64,000 bases of DNA. Origin: Undaria pinnatifida (taxonomy: Eukaryota; Sar; Phaeophyceae; Laminariales; Alariaceae). The notes below the pieces were generated by a model. That model ran no database searches. It saw nothing but the letters and a program-made list of their open reading frames with translations, and had not been told where the DNA came from. Of the stretch, positions 37,801-47,127 are shown one piece after another. The stretch covers positions 8,611,364 to 8,675,363 of the forward strand of contig JABAKD010000027.1 in NCBI GenBank assembly GCA_012845835.1, given 5' to 3'. How positions within the stretch are numbered: position 1 is the first letter of the stretch; each line of letters begins with the position of its first letter. The translations under genes were made by a program, and so were the position numbers.

Positions 37801-40800
37801 CGTTAGATAACCCCCATTCACAACGTTATCCGGCGCGCTCCTCCCCGAACCCCCTTCCTCATCCTCCTCACGCCCCCGCCCCTCCCATTCCCCCAAGTCA
37901 GACGCGGCACCCTCGCCGCTGTGGACCGCTGGGATTATCGCGGTTGCTTTGTCCGCCGACCCCGGTCGGCAACCCTTGCCCTCATGCCGCTGTGACCGTC
38001 GCCTTCGCCTCCACTGCCGCCCGTCAAGGTCGTCGTCGTCGTCGTCGTTTCCCCGCTCCCAGCGTGGGGCGCCCTCGTCCTGGGTTGGAACGGGGGCGTA
38101 TGTTCCGTCCGCCCTCCTGACCTCCTCCCGGCTCGCCCCTGGGCTGTCGCGGCCGCTATGCGGGTCGATGTAGACTCCTCTATCGGCCGGCGATGCGAGA
38201 CGAGGGCATGAAGATGGCGGACGTTCCAATCGGTATGCCTGCGGTGGCACGGTACAATTGTTGTTGTTACATACGAGTACATGAAAAATAAAAATAGTAA
38301 AACCGACAAACGCCACCAAAATCAGCAACGAAAAGGGCTCCTGTGTCTCCCATCGCTCGCCACCACGCCGTTAAATAACAAACGCGTCCGCGGGTGGCAC
38401 ACAAACAGATATACACACATACGCTGTGTCGCACCCCCGTCTGCTTTAATGCGGTGTAAGCTTGGCGGCTCACCCAAGAGGATGGCAGAGTTCGGTGCTG
38501 CTGCCACCACCGCCACCGCCGGCGCCGCCGCCACCTCAACCGCCACCGCCACCACCACCCTCGCCACACTCGCCGCCGCCATCACCACCGCCACCACTGC
38601 CACCGTCGCCATCACCACCACCACACTCCGACACCATCGGATTCGACCCGATCCGACCCGATCTAACCCGACCTGACTCGACTCGACTCGACCCGACACA
38701 GACCCCTACACAAGACCCGGGGGCACAAATACTTTTGGTGGAAAAACACCCCGGGGTGTTCTCAGAGGTAGGGGGGATGTTTTTTCCACAAAAAAAAAAC
38801 ATCCCGGGGTGTTGGCCTCTTTTTCTCTGTTCGGGACACCCACGCTACCGGACACACACAAACGCATTTTTTTTTGCCGCGGACCTCGCGCTGGAACCTA
38901 CGATGTCGGGCCCCAACAACCACCAGGTACAAGAAAGCCTGCAAGAAGCAGAAGACGGGCGATTGGGGAAGTTCGCGCCGTTTCGCCCCGGGGGATGAAA
39001 CCGCGTCCGACGCCGAAAAGAGTCGCGCGAAACGAGAGTACACCACACCCGGGTTTGACCCTTCGTCCTTGGGTTTTTCTGTGAACGCCCCGTGGGGCGG
39101 CAACGACAATAGGCGAAAAAATGACACCCCGGGGCAAACTCAGGTGTAGGGGGGCAAAAACAAACGAAAATAAAGCACATATCACTCCGTAGCGTTCTCG
39201 GTAGTGTTTGGGCTTCACCGGTCTTTTTTTTTTGGGGGGGGGGGCATGGAATGGGGCGTTCTCAAAGTATTTTGAGGTATATGGTCCTTCGCTTGACGCA
39301 CCTCCCTGCTGGCCACCGCTGCGGCCAGAAGCAGCACTAGGGCGGCCACCCAGAAATCAACGCACGACTTCCAGAACGCTCCGGGCGGGAGGCCGAACCA
39401 CGCAGCCGCATCAAGAGCAGAAAACCCGTATCCTTGACGGCGGCAAAGGCGGGGGGTTGGGAGGTTTCGGGGGGTAGGGGGACAGGGGTTACGATGTCGA
39501 ATCCCTTATATATCGTTTTGATCGTTTGCGTTGACCGTTCACCGCCCGATGGTTGATACGGAAAAATGCTTGCGGCGGGAAAGAGGGCGGGGATTAGAGG
39601 GTTTGCCAAGGAAATGGTCAGTGGCGTTACGCCGTCAGTGGCCATTGCTTTGGCCGGTGTCGTGATGAAATACATATGTTTCGTCTGCGTGCACAACATG
39701 CGAAAAAACACCATTGGGTCCGGGGGGTCCGTCTGCAGCTGATGCGGGAGCAGAATTACTGATCTCTCTACAAGGAACGCGTCGTCAGAGAGGCAGAGCA
39801 GGGTGAGAGATCGATTCAACTGCCATTATCTCTGCGCACGACACTGACAGTCGAAAACAGGCGAAGCTTGCAATCCTTCTGATTCTGTCATGTGGGACTT
39901 TGAAAAAACACTAAAAGAGCTCGAGGGAAATGTCTCAGATAGAAATATTCCATGACGCAGAGCCCCCTCCCCCCCCCCGCCCCCCGCCCCTCGCGCCCCC
40001 TCTCAGAACGAACTCCCTTTAATGGCAACGAAAGGTGCCACCACAGAGTGCCTAGCTTGCAAACCGAACCCCTCCATGACATTGCCGCGCCGTACGGCCA
40101 AAGCCAACCATTTCTCGCGCCTCAAAGACTCCCCGGGCGCACGCACGCATGCACGCACGCAAGAAAACGACAACACACGTTTGGGCAGCAACCGCGCTGT
40201 GGTAACAAGCCGCGCCAGGGGTCGCGGCGCGGCCGCTTGGGAATGGGATTCCGCGCGCGCAGTGCAGCGGTATCTCTCTCACCGAGCAAGGTACCCGTCC
40301 CATAGCTAACGAGAATGACCGTATTCGCCTCCGGCTGATAGCACGCGCACGAGGGGCACGTGCGCGTGGGGAAGGGGGTTGGAGGGGAGGGGAGGGGGGG
40401 GGGGTAGGAGAGGAGCAGAGTAAGGTCACACGCATAATCCCACCTGGTAAGCAAGAACGCTACAACGGAGGACGTAGCAAAAGAGCAAAGACGCCATGCC
40501 ACGGTGGTAGAGGCGCTTCCTCTGTTTTTTTCTGAGGCTCTTCACTTAGAGAGTTCCATAAAAGTCCATTCCACGCGTGTCGACGAGGGAAGAAAGTGCT
40601 GAATTCTTCTCGCGAAAAAAGTGAAGGCATATATGTACAGCCCCCGCGAAGTCGCACGTACGTGCAAGGTGTTTTAGATTCGCACGTAAATTCAATAGCG
40701 ATTTATGTATGGCGGCTCCCTATGTGCAGGTCCGCACAAAACCACGGTTGCGCTGCCCAGACCAACCCGACCCCAGACCCGACCCTAACCCTAACCCTAA

Positions 40801-43800
40801 CCCCGCCCTGTGGGGGGCTGGAGGTCTACTCTCGAGGTCGGCAGGGGCAGTATTGAGGTTACGTGCAAATATGAAAACTTTGCACGTACGTGCAATTAAA
40901 CGCCTGGTCATATATGTACCGCTGGGGGAGGGGGGAAGAGGGCCCCCGCTATGTGACCCCGGATCTGAGCTACTACTGGGAGGGAGAGCGAGAGTAGTGC
41001 GAGGATAATACATGGGATGAAGAAAAAAAAGAAAAATGAATATATATATATAGTCTATATATACACATATGCCGTGAGCTACGATGGACCTAGCACTCTT
41101 TCCTTTTTTTTTTCTGAACGACGGGGCTCCTCAGCCCAAAATCGTCGGAGTATATCAACATATTGTTTTGCAAATATTTATTGGTATGTAAAAACCTAGG
41201 CCACAAATCCCGATCGTAGCGCGTCTTCCAAAAGCTGAGCTGCCTCGACTGCGCTTCTTTAGAAGATGCGGGCGGTGGGAATGTGGCGCGATTTACACCC
41301 ACGTCCGGCGTAGATGGCGCGAGGCGCGGTGCGCGCTTATGACCCTTGCGCACGATGCGGCGTTTTTTTACGCATGTGCGGGTAACAATTCCTCTATACG
41401 TCACACTCTTAGCTCCGTCAGATGATACAAAAATAAAAACAAAAAGCAAAAGTAAAAGCACAAGACACGCATCGCAAAAATACAAAACAAAACCAAGCAA
41501 ACACCAAAATACGAAAAAAAGACCACACACACAAAAAACACATATTTTGTAAATGTAACTATTTTTTGAAGCCAAAAAAAAAGCACAACATTTAAAATCC
41601 ACGGAAAAATATTAAACATCAAACTCCAAACACCAAAGACGAAAAAAAACCCCATCAATCTCCAAACACCAAATACCGAAAAACCAAACCTATCAACCAA
41701 AAAGAGAGAAAACCAAATCTATCAACCAAAGAGAGAGAAAACCAAAGCTATCAACCAAAGAGAGAGGGAGAAAACCAAACCTATCGACCAAAAAGAGAGA
41801 AAACCAAACCTATCAACCAAGGAGAGAAAGAGAAAGCTCGACACGACAAGACAGCGCCAACAACCCAGGCCATGCCCGTGACACCTGTTGCGGAGTCGGA
41901 GCACAGGCAGCCACAGCCAGGATGGTCACGAGGGAGGCGTTCATGGCAAGCTCCAGCGACCCCAGACCCGCAACCGCACGTTCGGTGCCTGACGGGTTCG
42001 TCATAATTAAAAAAAATCTGCAATCCAATTTCCAAAAACCAAAAACTAAAAACTAAACCGAGAAAAGCTCGACACGCGCGATAGCGATAAAATCCCAAGC
42101 CGTCCCCGCAGCACCTGTTGCCGAGGCGGGGCGCAGTCAGCAACCACCGCCCGGATGGCGACGAGGGAGGCATTCATGGCAAGGTCCAGAGACCACAGAG
42201 CCGCCACCGCCAGCCCGGTCCCCGCGCCGTCCCTGCGCGATTGGTGCACGTCGCGACAGCCATTAGCAGCAAAAGAGGAAACCGGAGACGGAAAGAGAGG
42301 GAGCGAGAGAGAGGCAGCAACCTCTGTTACGCGGAAAAGGAGCCAGGCTTGTGTAGACGACAGCTAGAAGCGCGAGGAAAACTCCAGGAAAAGGGGAAGA
42401 GAATATCCTAAAAAGGAAAGGGAAACCAGTTTTTTTTTTGGCGGATGACCAAAAAAAAGCGGGCGTTGTCAGTAGTAGAGGACAAAAGGGAGGAGCAACA
42501 TCCAGGAAACGGGCAGTAGACTCAAGTTTGGAGAGGCGAATGAGAAAAGGGCGGGTGGTGTGAGCGAAGGGCGTGCTAGGAAAAGAAAGGGATGAGCAAT
42601 CAGGATTGGGAGGGGCAGACGCCAAAGGGCGGAGGGCGTGCTGGGAGGGAGAGGTGGGGGGGGGGTTCAAGACGAGAGCGTCATCCTATCGTCGTCGAAC
42701 TAGTGCTGTACTACGAAGGGTTAGCAACGCGGGGATATCTACGGGAGATACATTAACCTGATCTACAGTAAACTGAAAGCGCAATTCGAAAATCAGACAC
42801 CATGGGGGAGGCATGCAAACAACTCATAATTCAGGAGAACAAGTGACATTCGGACGATTTTGGGTTAAGAAGCCCCGTCGTTCAGAAAATATTGTTGACA
42901 AAAAGTGGTATACCTTTATAACTTCATCGTAGCACGCATCTCTTCGATTATGCTACTCAAACTCCAAGTGTTTCGTCCCCCTAACGGGAGTGTAGTGCTA
43001 CGAAGGATAAGCTTCATTTTTATCCATTCGCTGGATGATGAAAAAAAAAAAAAAACAGAAATCTAGCTCGCACCTGCCGGAAGTCGACGCGCCGAGGCGT
43101 CTCCACACGGCCCCCGCTGCAGGCAGCAGGGCAAGAGACGCCGCCATGACAGCCGCGCCCCCAGCGAAAAAGAAGCTGCGCTGGCCCTGCCCCTCACGGT
43201 GGTCCGAGATCACGCCGATCGCGGGCTGCCGTGTCGTGTCATCATCATATCGTTGTCGTCATCGTCATCGTCGTGGTACCCGCAGTAAGGGATACAGGAA
43301 CGTAGGCACGTTGAGGTTGAAGTGATGGGGTGGTGCGCGGGGGAGAGAGGGGTGTGCGGTCGACGAGAGGGAAAAAGGCAGGAAAACTCGTCAGACCCGT
43401 CACATGGGTGGGGACGCGGCGGACCCGCGGACCTTGGCGTCTACGGCGTGGGTGGATCGGACGTTCTGATCAGGTCAACGACATGACGGCAGACGACAGG
43501 GAGAGGTACACTTTGGAACGTCCCCATAGTAAGACATACACGAACCTGCGCCCGCTTCACTTCACCGCAGTGTGATACCAAGCGCGAACAAAAGGCAAGC
43601 AAGCGAGCGAGCTACAGTTGCGGGCGACGTCGTGGCACGCACACCACCGTATCTACCAAGCTTCTACACCAAGGAAAATCAAAACAAAAAAAAAACAGCT
43701 GCGGCGAAAGCATCGCCATGTGTGTTAGAGCCTAAGCCCGGACCATGCCTGGCCATGTAGCACCCTGCTACCTAGGCAACACCGGCGCCACGGTAGACTT

Positions 43801-44653
43801 GCGCGTTTGTGCGCAACGCACCACAGCAAGCGGAAGACGGGCACATTCAACAACCCAACTTTAGGGGTCAGAGGGAAAACGTGGTAGAAAACAAAGGACG
43901 AATGACAGCATCGACCACACAAAACAGCCCGAGCTGCCGCCAAAGTAAGGCGCGCATCCTAACTGCAAATACGACAAGCTACGCCACACACGCCCGGCAT
44001 GGCGATGTATATAATGCTGAAACGCTCTTGCCCCCCCAAAGGTCTCTTGATAACATCGCACTCGTCGGGGAGGGGGGGTTGCCCCATACATGGGTCCTAA
44101 ATTAATTAACTGCCCTGGGGAGCACCTGAACCACAAGCCCAGAGAGCGGTCCGGCGAGCCAAACGAACCCCAGGTCGGCGGCGTCAACACCGTAGACGTC
44201 ACGGAACAGGGGCGTCGTGAGAACCGTCTGCAGACGAGGCGGGGGGGGAGAGGGCGGGGGGGGGGGGGGGGGCGGGGGGCGGGCGCAGCGCAGCGCAGCG
44301 GGGACAGGGCTGTAGGTTCGATGGCCTTCTTAATTGGTTTGTCAGTCGGTCTTTCAGTCGGTTGAGGTGGTTGACCGTGGGCCATTCGCTTCGCCAACCT
44401 GTCAATCAGCCGGTCCCTCGAGCACCGTTGCCAAGGTGTAGCCTCCCGAGACTCGCACGTCGCACGCTGCACCCGCAATCTAGCAAAATAACCCCCGGCG
44501 ATGACGACAAGGAAAAGGGGGAGTGTGCATCTGACGCACCTTCATGGCCCAGCCGAACATGAGCCCCAGCATGCCGCAAGCGATCCGAAGCAGCTGGCCT
44601 CTTGTTAAATCCAGGCGTACGTCCCCGATCCCCTCTCCGTCACACTCCCTCCC
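30437..44653 (-). CDS. GPH/SLC45-like (SUT-related) sugar transporter, split gene
   Basis: Probably a 12-helix major-facilitator sugar/H+ symporter in a membrane. Exons in order, high to low coordinate: 44653-44540, 44227-44126, 43225-43074, 42232-42115, 40113-40065 (weak), 39432-39302, 38238-37609, 37142-37054, 35255-35151 (weak), 33727-33680, about 33482-33317, 31165-31043, 30684-30437 (weak). Family marks read in order are LMFGWA in helix 1, FVWLAGPLSGLVVQ in helix 2, GVISD then the motif-A-like loop, LWSLDLAMN and RAVVAD in helix 4, a long acidic loop, SWIGW in helix 7, YADGV before helix 8, and LPYMIVGMFS followed by GQLLGKLN near helix 10. Nearly every joint is phase-compatible. An exon linking SWIGW to the 35.2-kb exon is missing, and the initiating ATG was not found, so the true 5' end lies above 44653. 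The substrate cannot be told from sequence. Confidence 0.72.
30719..30880. repeat. three short repeats with A-rich ends, intronic
   Basis: cacgttttgtacaagatatg with attcgttgag and an A run occurs near 30719, 30781 and 30829. Within the last transporter intron. Confidence 0.7.
31043..31165 (-). CDS. transporter exon, helix 10
   Basis: Between acceptor ctcgctag and donor gtgagg there are two leading bases, 40 codons and one base: ILAVLGVSLALIESLP, YMIVGMFSPRDKHGQL, LGKLNVWI. SUT proteins read L-G-I-P-x-A-I-T-Y-S-I-P-F-A-L-A-S, then G-Q-G-L-x-x-G-V-L-N-L-A-I. The match in order and spacing is strong. Confidence 0.72.
31995..32515. repeat. AGCAC/AGCAG pentanucleotide-like minisatellite
   Basis: About 520 bp of imperfect agcac, agcaa and agcag units. 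It produces long Leu/Cys frames on the minus strand and Ser/Thr/Gln frames on the plus strand. Confidence 0.92.
32620..32913. repeat. (GGT)n/(GTT)n microsatellite
   Basis: About 290 bp of ggt, gtt and gat triplets on the plus strand. Confidence 0.93.
33317..33482 (-). CDS. transporter exon, helix 9
   Basis: The donor CTCG|GTAAGT is excellent. Only one frame leaves the single base needed by the next exon: it contains RVEAADFLFYRNMSVFG, then QLLLVASSLLFSRI, LLLWTGVRL. The acceptor is uncertain. The AG at 33483-33484 keeps phase 0 but adds Gly/Cys/Arg codons, so the true start may be internal. Confidence 0.45.
33680..33727 (-). CDS. transporter exon, start of helix 8, GC donor
   Basis: This 16-codon exon reads AYADGVAWASMGLAVQ. 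The family has Y-x-x-G-V-R-x-G-A-L-G-L here. It is followed by gcaagt, so the donor would be CAG|GCAAGT, the consensus of the minor GC-AG intron class. Reading on as exon is possible, but the sequence then loses family resemblance. Confidence 0.5.
34225..34350 (-). repeat. dispersed repeat family, inverted copy
   Basis: Plus strand reads acaatgccgggacggagcat, gcttgcaccaagcgcgaagc and gtgaggtgttcggcg, the reverse of 27755-27945. Confidence 0.6.
34770..34838. repeat. (AAC)n microsatellite, intronic
   Basis: About 23 AAC units. The Asn-rich 206-codon frame over it is a shadow. Confidence 0.93.
35151..35255 (-). CDS. candidate transporter exon, helix 7 end
   Basis: This is a 35-codon phase 0-0 frame between acceptor gcgcccag and donor gtgcgc: ALLWTTTLSRDLWLVF, VSGSVEAYFSGPWLT, RSLG. 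Third positions are strongly GC-biased and the segment is hydrophobic. FSGPWLTRSLG could match the W-M-G-R-E-V-Y-G region after helix 7. It joins the YADGV exon in phase but does not join SWIGW directly. Confidence 0.38.
35393..35492 (+). repeat. repeat related to the 62.3-kb tandem array
   Basis: acgccttcaccactggaaag, ttacttgaagatagtatagg and gagggatttgggggctct match the 62343-62606 array. A weaker piece is at 655-700. Confidence 0.7.
37054..37142 (-). CDS. transporter exon, helix 7
   Basis: After acceptor cacgaacag the frame reads VRLLDMALFYDVPAW, then LLPVCALLFFSWIG plus tg, and donor gtgaga. SWIGW (split Trp) matches the T-W-I-G-W of helix 7 in SUT proteins. It enters in phase 0 from the loop exon and leaves in phase 2. 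The next exon should supply a single base completing Trp; I could not place it between 37.0 and 35.3 kb. The stretch at 36.83-36.96 kb is coding-like in two frames. Confidence 0.68.
37609..38238 (-). CDS. transporter exon, long charged central loop
   Basis: This 210-codon phase 0-0 exon runs between acceptor caccgcag and donor gtgggc. It begins AYRLERPPSS and ends SPSSLK. It is low-complexity and hydrophilic, with a run of six Asp, Arg-rich stretches and an Ala run near the end. SLC45 and SUT proteins have a variable loop between helices 6 and 7 and this exon sits exactly there, although 210 residues is long. The frame is open upstream to 38328, but the hydrophobic stretch there lies before the acceptor. 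Confidence 0.6.
38500..38640. repeat. (CCACCG)n-like microsatellite, intronic
   Basis: ccacc, cgccac and caccac units, then gac-ccgat units to about 38700. Lies in the intron before the loop exon. Confidence 0.85.
39302..39432 (-). CDS. transporter exon, helix 5-6 region
   Basis: The exon has two leading bases and 43 codons: YGFSALDAAAWFGLPP, GAFWKSCVDFWVAALV, LLLAAAVASRE, then donor gtgcgt. The small polar stretch, the Cys-containing segment and a strong hydrophobic helix match the position after G-N-x-x-G-Y in the family. A 160-codon open frame overlapping it (39337-39819) is in a different phase and looks like intron. Confidence 0.62.
40065..40113 (-). CDS. candidate 49-nt transporter exon, helix 4-5 junction
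   Basis: Between acceptor gcgcgag and donor gtttgc the frame reads KWLALAVRRGNVMEGF plus one base. Starting in phase 0 and ending in phase 1, it would join exon 4A exactly to the next exon, giving GNVMEGFGYGF. SUT proteins have G-N-V-L-G-Y at this point. The splice sites are poor, so it is chosen mainly on phase and motif. Confidence 0.33.
40575..41020 (+). repeat. dispersed repeat interrupted by a 281-bp insertion
   Basis: Matches 15905-16110 on both sides of 40639-40919. The inserted part is bounded by the 11-bp direct repeat catatatgtac (40628-40638 and 40909-40919). It lies in an intron of the transporter gene. Confidence 0.7.
40639..40919. mobile_element. small insertion with CCCTAA motif
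   Basis: Comparison with the uninterrupted copy at 15.98 kb shows the insertion. The palindrome gcacgtacgtgca occurs near both ends (40654-40666, 40882-40894). The centre carries four CCCTAA-type units (40783-40803). No reading frame or known family. Confidence 0.5.
41114..41147 (-). repeat. GATTTTGGGTTAAGGAGCCC-family core, inverted, intronic
   Basis: Plus strand reads gacggggctcctcagccc then aaaatcgtc. It lies in a transporter-gene intron. Confidence 0.65.
41884..41996 (-). pseudogene. decayed duplicate (4B) of transporter exon 4
   Basis: The frame reads LGSLELAMNASLVTILAV, then AACAPTPQQ and donor gtgtca, clearly a copy of exon 4A. The conserved Arg of RAVVAD is Leu here, the Asp codon is deleted, and Trp of LWSLD is Gly. 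The best acceptor (gtcag) gives a phase that fits neither exon 3 nor exon 4A. Homology continues past the donor (a shared cgtgtcgagctt), so the duplication took intron sequence too. It probably is not spliced into a working protein. Confidence 0.6.
42115..42232 (-). CDS. transporter exon 4A, helix 4
   Basis: After acceptor gcgcag, one base completes the split Arg codon and 39 codons follow, ending RAVVADCAPPRQQ with donor gtgctg. LWSLDLAMN and RAVVAD correspond to the conserved W-L-D-L-A-N-N and R-A-L-L-A-D blocks of the family; the Arg and Asp are typically important for transport. A diverged copy of this exon lies about 240 bp downstream in transcription order (41884-41996). Confidence 0.75.
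42853..42885 (+). repeat. GATTTTGGGTTAAGGAGCCC-family core, intronic
   Basis: Variant with ttaagaagcc and cgtcgttcag, in the transporter intron between exons 3 and 4. Confidence 0.65.
43074..43225 (-). CDS. transporter exon, motif A and helix 3
   Basis: The frame after acceptor cggcag reads PAIGVISDHREGQGQ, then RSFFFAGGAAVMAASL. It is the expected continuation of LVVQ from the exon above: family members read Q-P-x-x-G-x-x-S-D-R with a basic loop, then helix 3. The second G-R-R of classic motif A is changed to GQR. The exon ends in phase 2 at donor gtgcga. Confidence 0.72.
44126..44227 (-). CDS. transporter exon, helix 1-2 loop and helix 2
   Basis: This is a 34-codon, phase 0-0 exon between acceptor ctgcag and donor gtgctc. 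It reads TVLTTPLFRDVYGV, DAADLGFVWLAGPLSG, LVVQ. In SUT/SLC45 proteins the matching stretch is a loop, then a helix with W-L-C/A-G-P-I/L-S-G-L-V-Q. This is the single clearest family signature in the gene. Plus-strand reading frames over it are shadows. Confidence 0.78.
44540..44653 (-). CDS. transporter exon, helix 1
   Basis: The reading frame ends TRGQLLRIACGMLGLMFGWA, then MK, followed by donor gtgcgt. FGWA is the conserved start of helix 1 in SUT/SLC45 transporters. The exon is 38 codons if the acceptor at the second gacgcag is used. No ATG lies in this frame upstream, so an earlier exon should carry the start codon. The phase at the 3' end is 0, matching the next exon. Confidence 0.65.
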
Positions 44654-45739
44654 CTGCGTCCTCCCCTGCGTCCGCCACCGACAATGAACGGGACACGGCG
44701 GTGTCCCCCGCGTGTGAAACGAAGAAAGGGGAAAAAAAAAAGGAAAAAGAGACAACGGCAACAACGACAACGACGGTGACGACGACGGCGACGACGGCAA
44801 CCGACGATACCGTCACATGAGGTCGGAAGCAAAAACTTCCGGTGCAGTATGGGTCCCCCTATAGCAAAGACGTCGATTGACGGTCTAGTTTTGTCCCGTC
44901 AAGGCCTCGTTAGACGTCACATATTGGTTTTAGTATGAAACGGTCCTTGACTTGACGGTTGTCCTTCAACAGCCGAGAGTGCCGTCAACCGACATATTTG
45001 CCCCTATAGTGCCGGCTGAATAGCGCCTATTTGCGGTACAGTGCCGGTGAAATCGCTTGGCACGGCTGGAACCCGCAACAAACGTCCCGGTAAGGGTACA
45101 CCCATTAGTGCCGTTGTCCCGTATACTGCCGGTATTTTTTGTCTTGAAAATACCGGCACCATATCGAGACCACCACTACTCTACTGCATGCACATAAGAC
45201 TATCTTCACCAGACATTCTGGCGGTGTTTTTCAATGGGGGGGCTGACAGGGGGAAGGAGAGGAGAGTAATCCTTCAGCTAGTCGACTATGTCTGCGCCGG
45301 TCGCTATGATTGTTTCGAAAATGAATAGGAAGGGCCTCGTAGTTCTGCTCCTTTCCGCACGCTTGCTTCTCTGCTAAGGTACGGTGCAGTGGTGTCGGTG
45401 TCGGTGTGTTGGTGTTGGTGTTGGTGTGCATGCGGCGGTGGCGCCAAACAAAACAGAGGCATGCGGCGCGCGCGCGCGACCACTAACGTTGCTCTTATCT
45501 ACAGTCAATCGTGGTTGCCAGGTGGCTGTTGCGCTGGATCTGCATTATTCCGATCGGGAAAAAACATTGACAATACGCAATACGTGGTTTCGCGATAAAA
45601 GTCAAATTCGTATGTTTCCACCAAATGAAATCGAATTCAATTCGATTCATATTTTTGATTCAAAAGTGTCTTCGTTAATACTTGATAGGTGCCCTTAGAA
45701 ACGAAAGAAACATGAACAGGTGTTCCATCATTATATTAT

Positions 45740-46165
45740 ATAACACGCATAGTTTCCACGCACAAATAGACCTGCCCCACCCGTCCCCTCCCCCCCCTCC
45801 CCCCCTCCCGCCCCCGCTCTTGATCAAAATCAGGCCCCCACGTCCTTAAAAACTCCGCCCTCCCCTCACCGGATATTCGACTTACAGGATTCACTTGATT
45901 AACTGATGCATTTCCTTCCACAGTTGTCAGATTTTGTCCCCCTCAGAAACGGGTTTTATAGTTTCCGCGCACAGACTGCCTAACATCACCCTGTTGACCC
46001 TGATAGCTACACTGTAGTTGCAAGGGGAGTCGCCGACCTATATCCTTAATGAGGACACACCACCCGTAATACGCGCGATCGGAGTATCACACACAGCTTG
46101 CAAAGATGAGTTTCGACAAAATAATCGATGTCACAGCTGGAGTGTATTTTAATTTTTATAATAAC
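45740..46165 (+). repeat. dispersed element family, long copy
   Basis: Reverse-oriented partner of 10985-11400, matching over its length, including a C-rich start, tgatgcatttccttccaca, ggagtcgccgacctatatcc and cacagctggagtgtatttta. Confidence 0.75.
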
Positions 46166-46324
46166 ACGTACTGCAGATAGGCGTTCGGTTAGCGCAATCG
46201 ACGACACATGACATCATAATGCATAATACACTCTTTACGCTAAACCTGAATTAATACAGGGCTCCCCGGGTATTGTCACAAAGGTATACCGGTACCCCGG
46301 GTATTGTGGCACGGGGCGTACATA

Positions 46325-46690
46325 ACTCACAGAAATTCCGGGTACCGGCATGAATGTCCTACAGGACTTTCAAAATCTCCGAGTACGGGTACGGAAGTCT
46401 TACAGGACTTCCAGAACTTCCGCGTATTATAGCACGGGCGTACAGAACTCACAGAAGTTCCGAGCGGGTACAAAAACATACTGTACCCGTACCCCGGGTA
46501 TGGTGGCCACGGGCGTACAGAACTTACAGAAGTTCCGGGTACGGGCATGAATGTCGTACAGAACTTCCAGAAGCTCCGGGCACGGGTATGAATGTCCCAC
46601 AGAACATACAGAAGTTCTTTGTAGGGTAATGCCCGGGGCAAATACCCCGGGTATGGTTTGTACGTACCCTACAGAACACAACCTGGCAAA
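46325..46690. repeat. minisatellite of ACAGAACTTCCAGAAGTTCC-type units
   Basis: Degenerate units contain cttacagaacttc, agaagttccggg and gtacgggtatg. Confidence 0.8.
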
Positions 46691-46838
46691 TTTGGCACAC
46701 GGTCTCCCCGCCACACACCCAGGACACCTGCCACGAGGGTCACACACCCAGGGCACCTGTCGCCCAGACGTACCCAACCCAAGGGGTAGAGTAGCGGCGT
46801 TGGCAATGATTGAACTACTGGTGTGGTGGAGATCACGA

Positions 46839-47127
46839 TGGCCACGCTTCACCGAGGGAGGGAACCAGCGCGTAGGATAGTCCCGAACCAGCTCTCGAGT
46901 GAGAGGTGATCGAGATTACCCCGGGCAAGACAGCAGTCGCCGTGACCATTCCCAAGCTTGTGGACATGATAAACGGGGACGCGCAGGACGTGTACGATAT
47001 GCCGGTGGAGAGCACAAAAGCCGTTGATGGCTTTGCCGTGCCGAAGCGCTGTCGAAGAGAAGGGGCTCGTGAGGCATCGTTCGTGTACTCTGGCAATTTA
47101 AGTTATTCCGTCGCGGCTTTGCAATAA
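46839..47127 (+). pseudogene. unidentified coding-like fragment
   Basis: ATG at 46839 opens MATLHRGREPARRIVP, NQLSSER. A 2-base slip then leads into VIEITPGKTAVAVTIP, KLVDMINGDAQDVYDMPVES and on to a stop at 47127. Codon third positions are GC-rich as in the accepted exons, and the composition is protein-like. I do not recognise a family. It could be a relic of a gene or of a mobile element, or an exon whose splice site hides the slip. The reverse strand is also open but less protein-like. Confidence 0.3.

Noticed and set aside
39337-39819. 160-codon minus-strand frame
   Set aside because: Overlaps the transporter exon at 39302-39432 in a different phase and has no motif; it is most likely intron.
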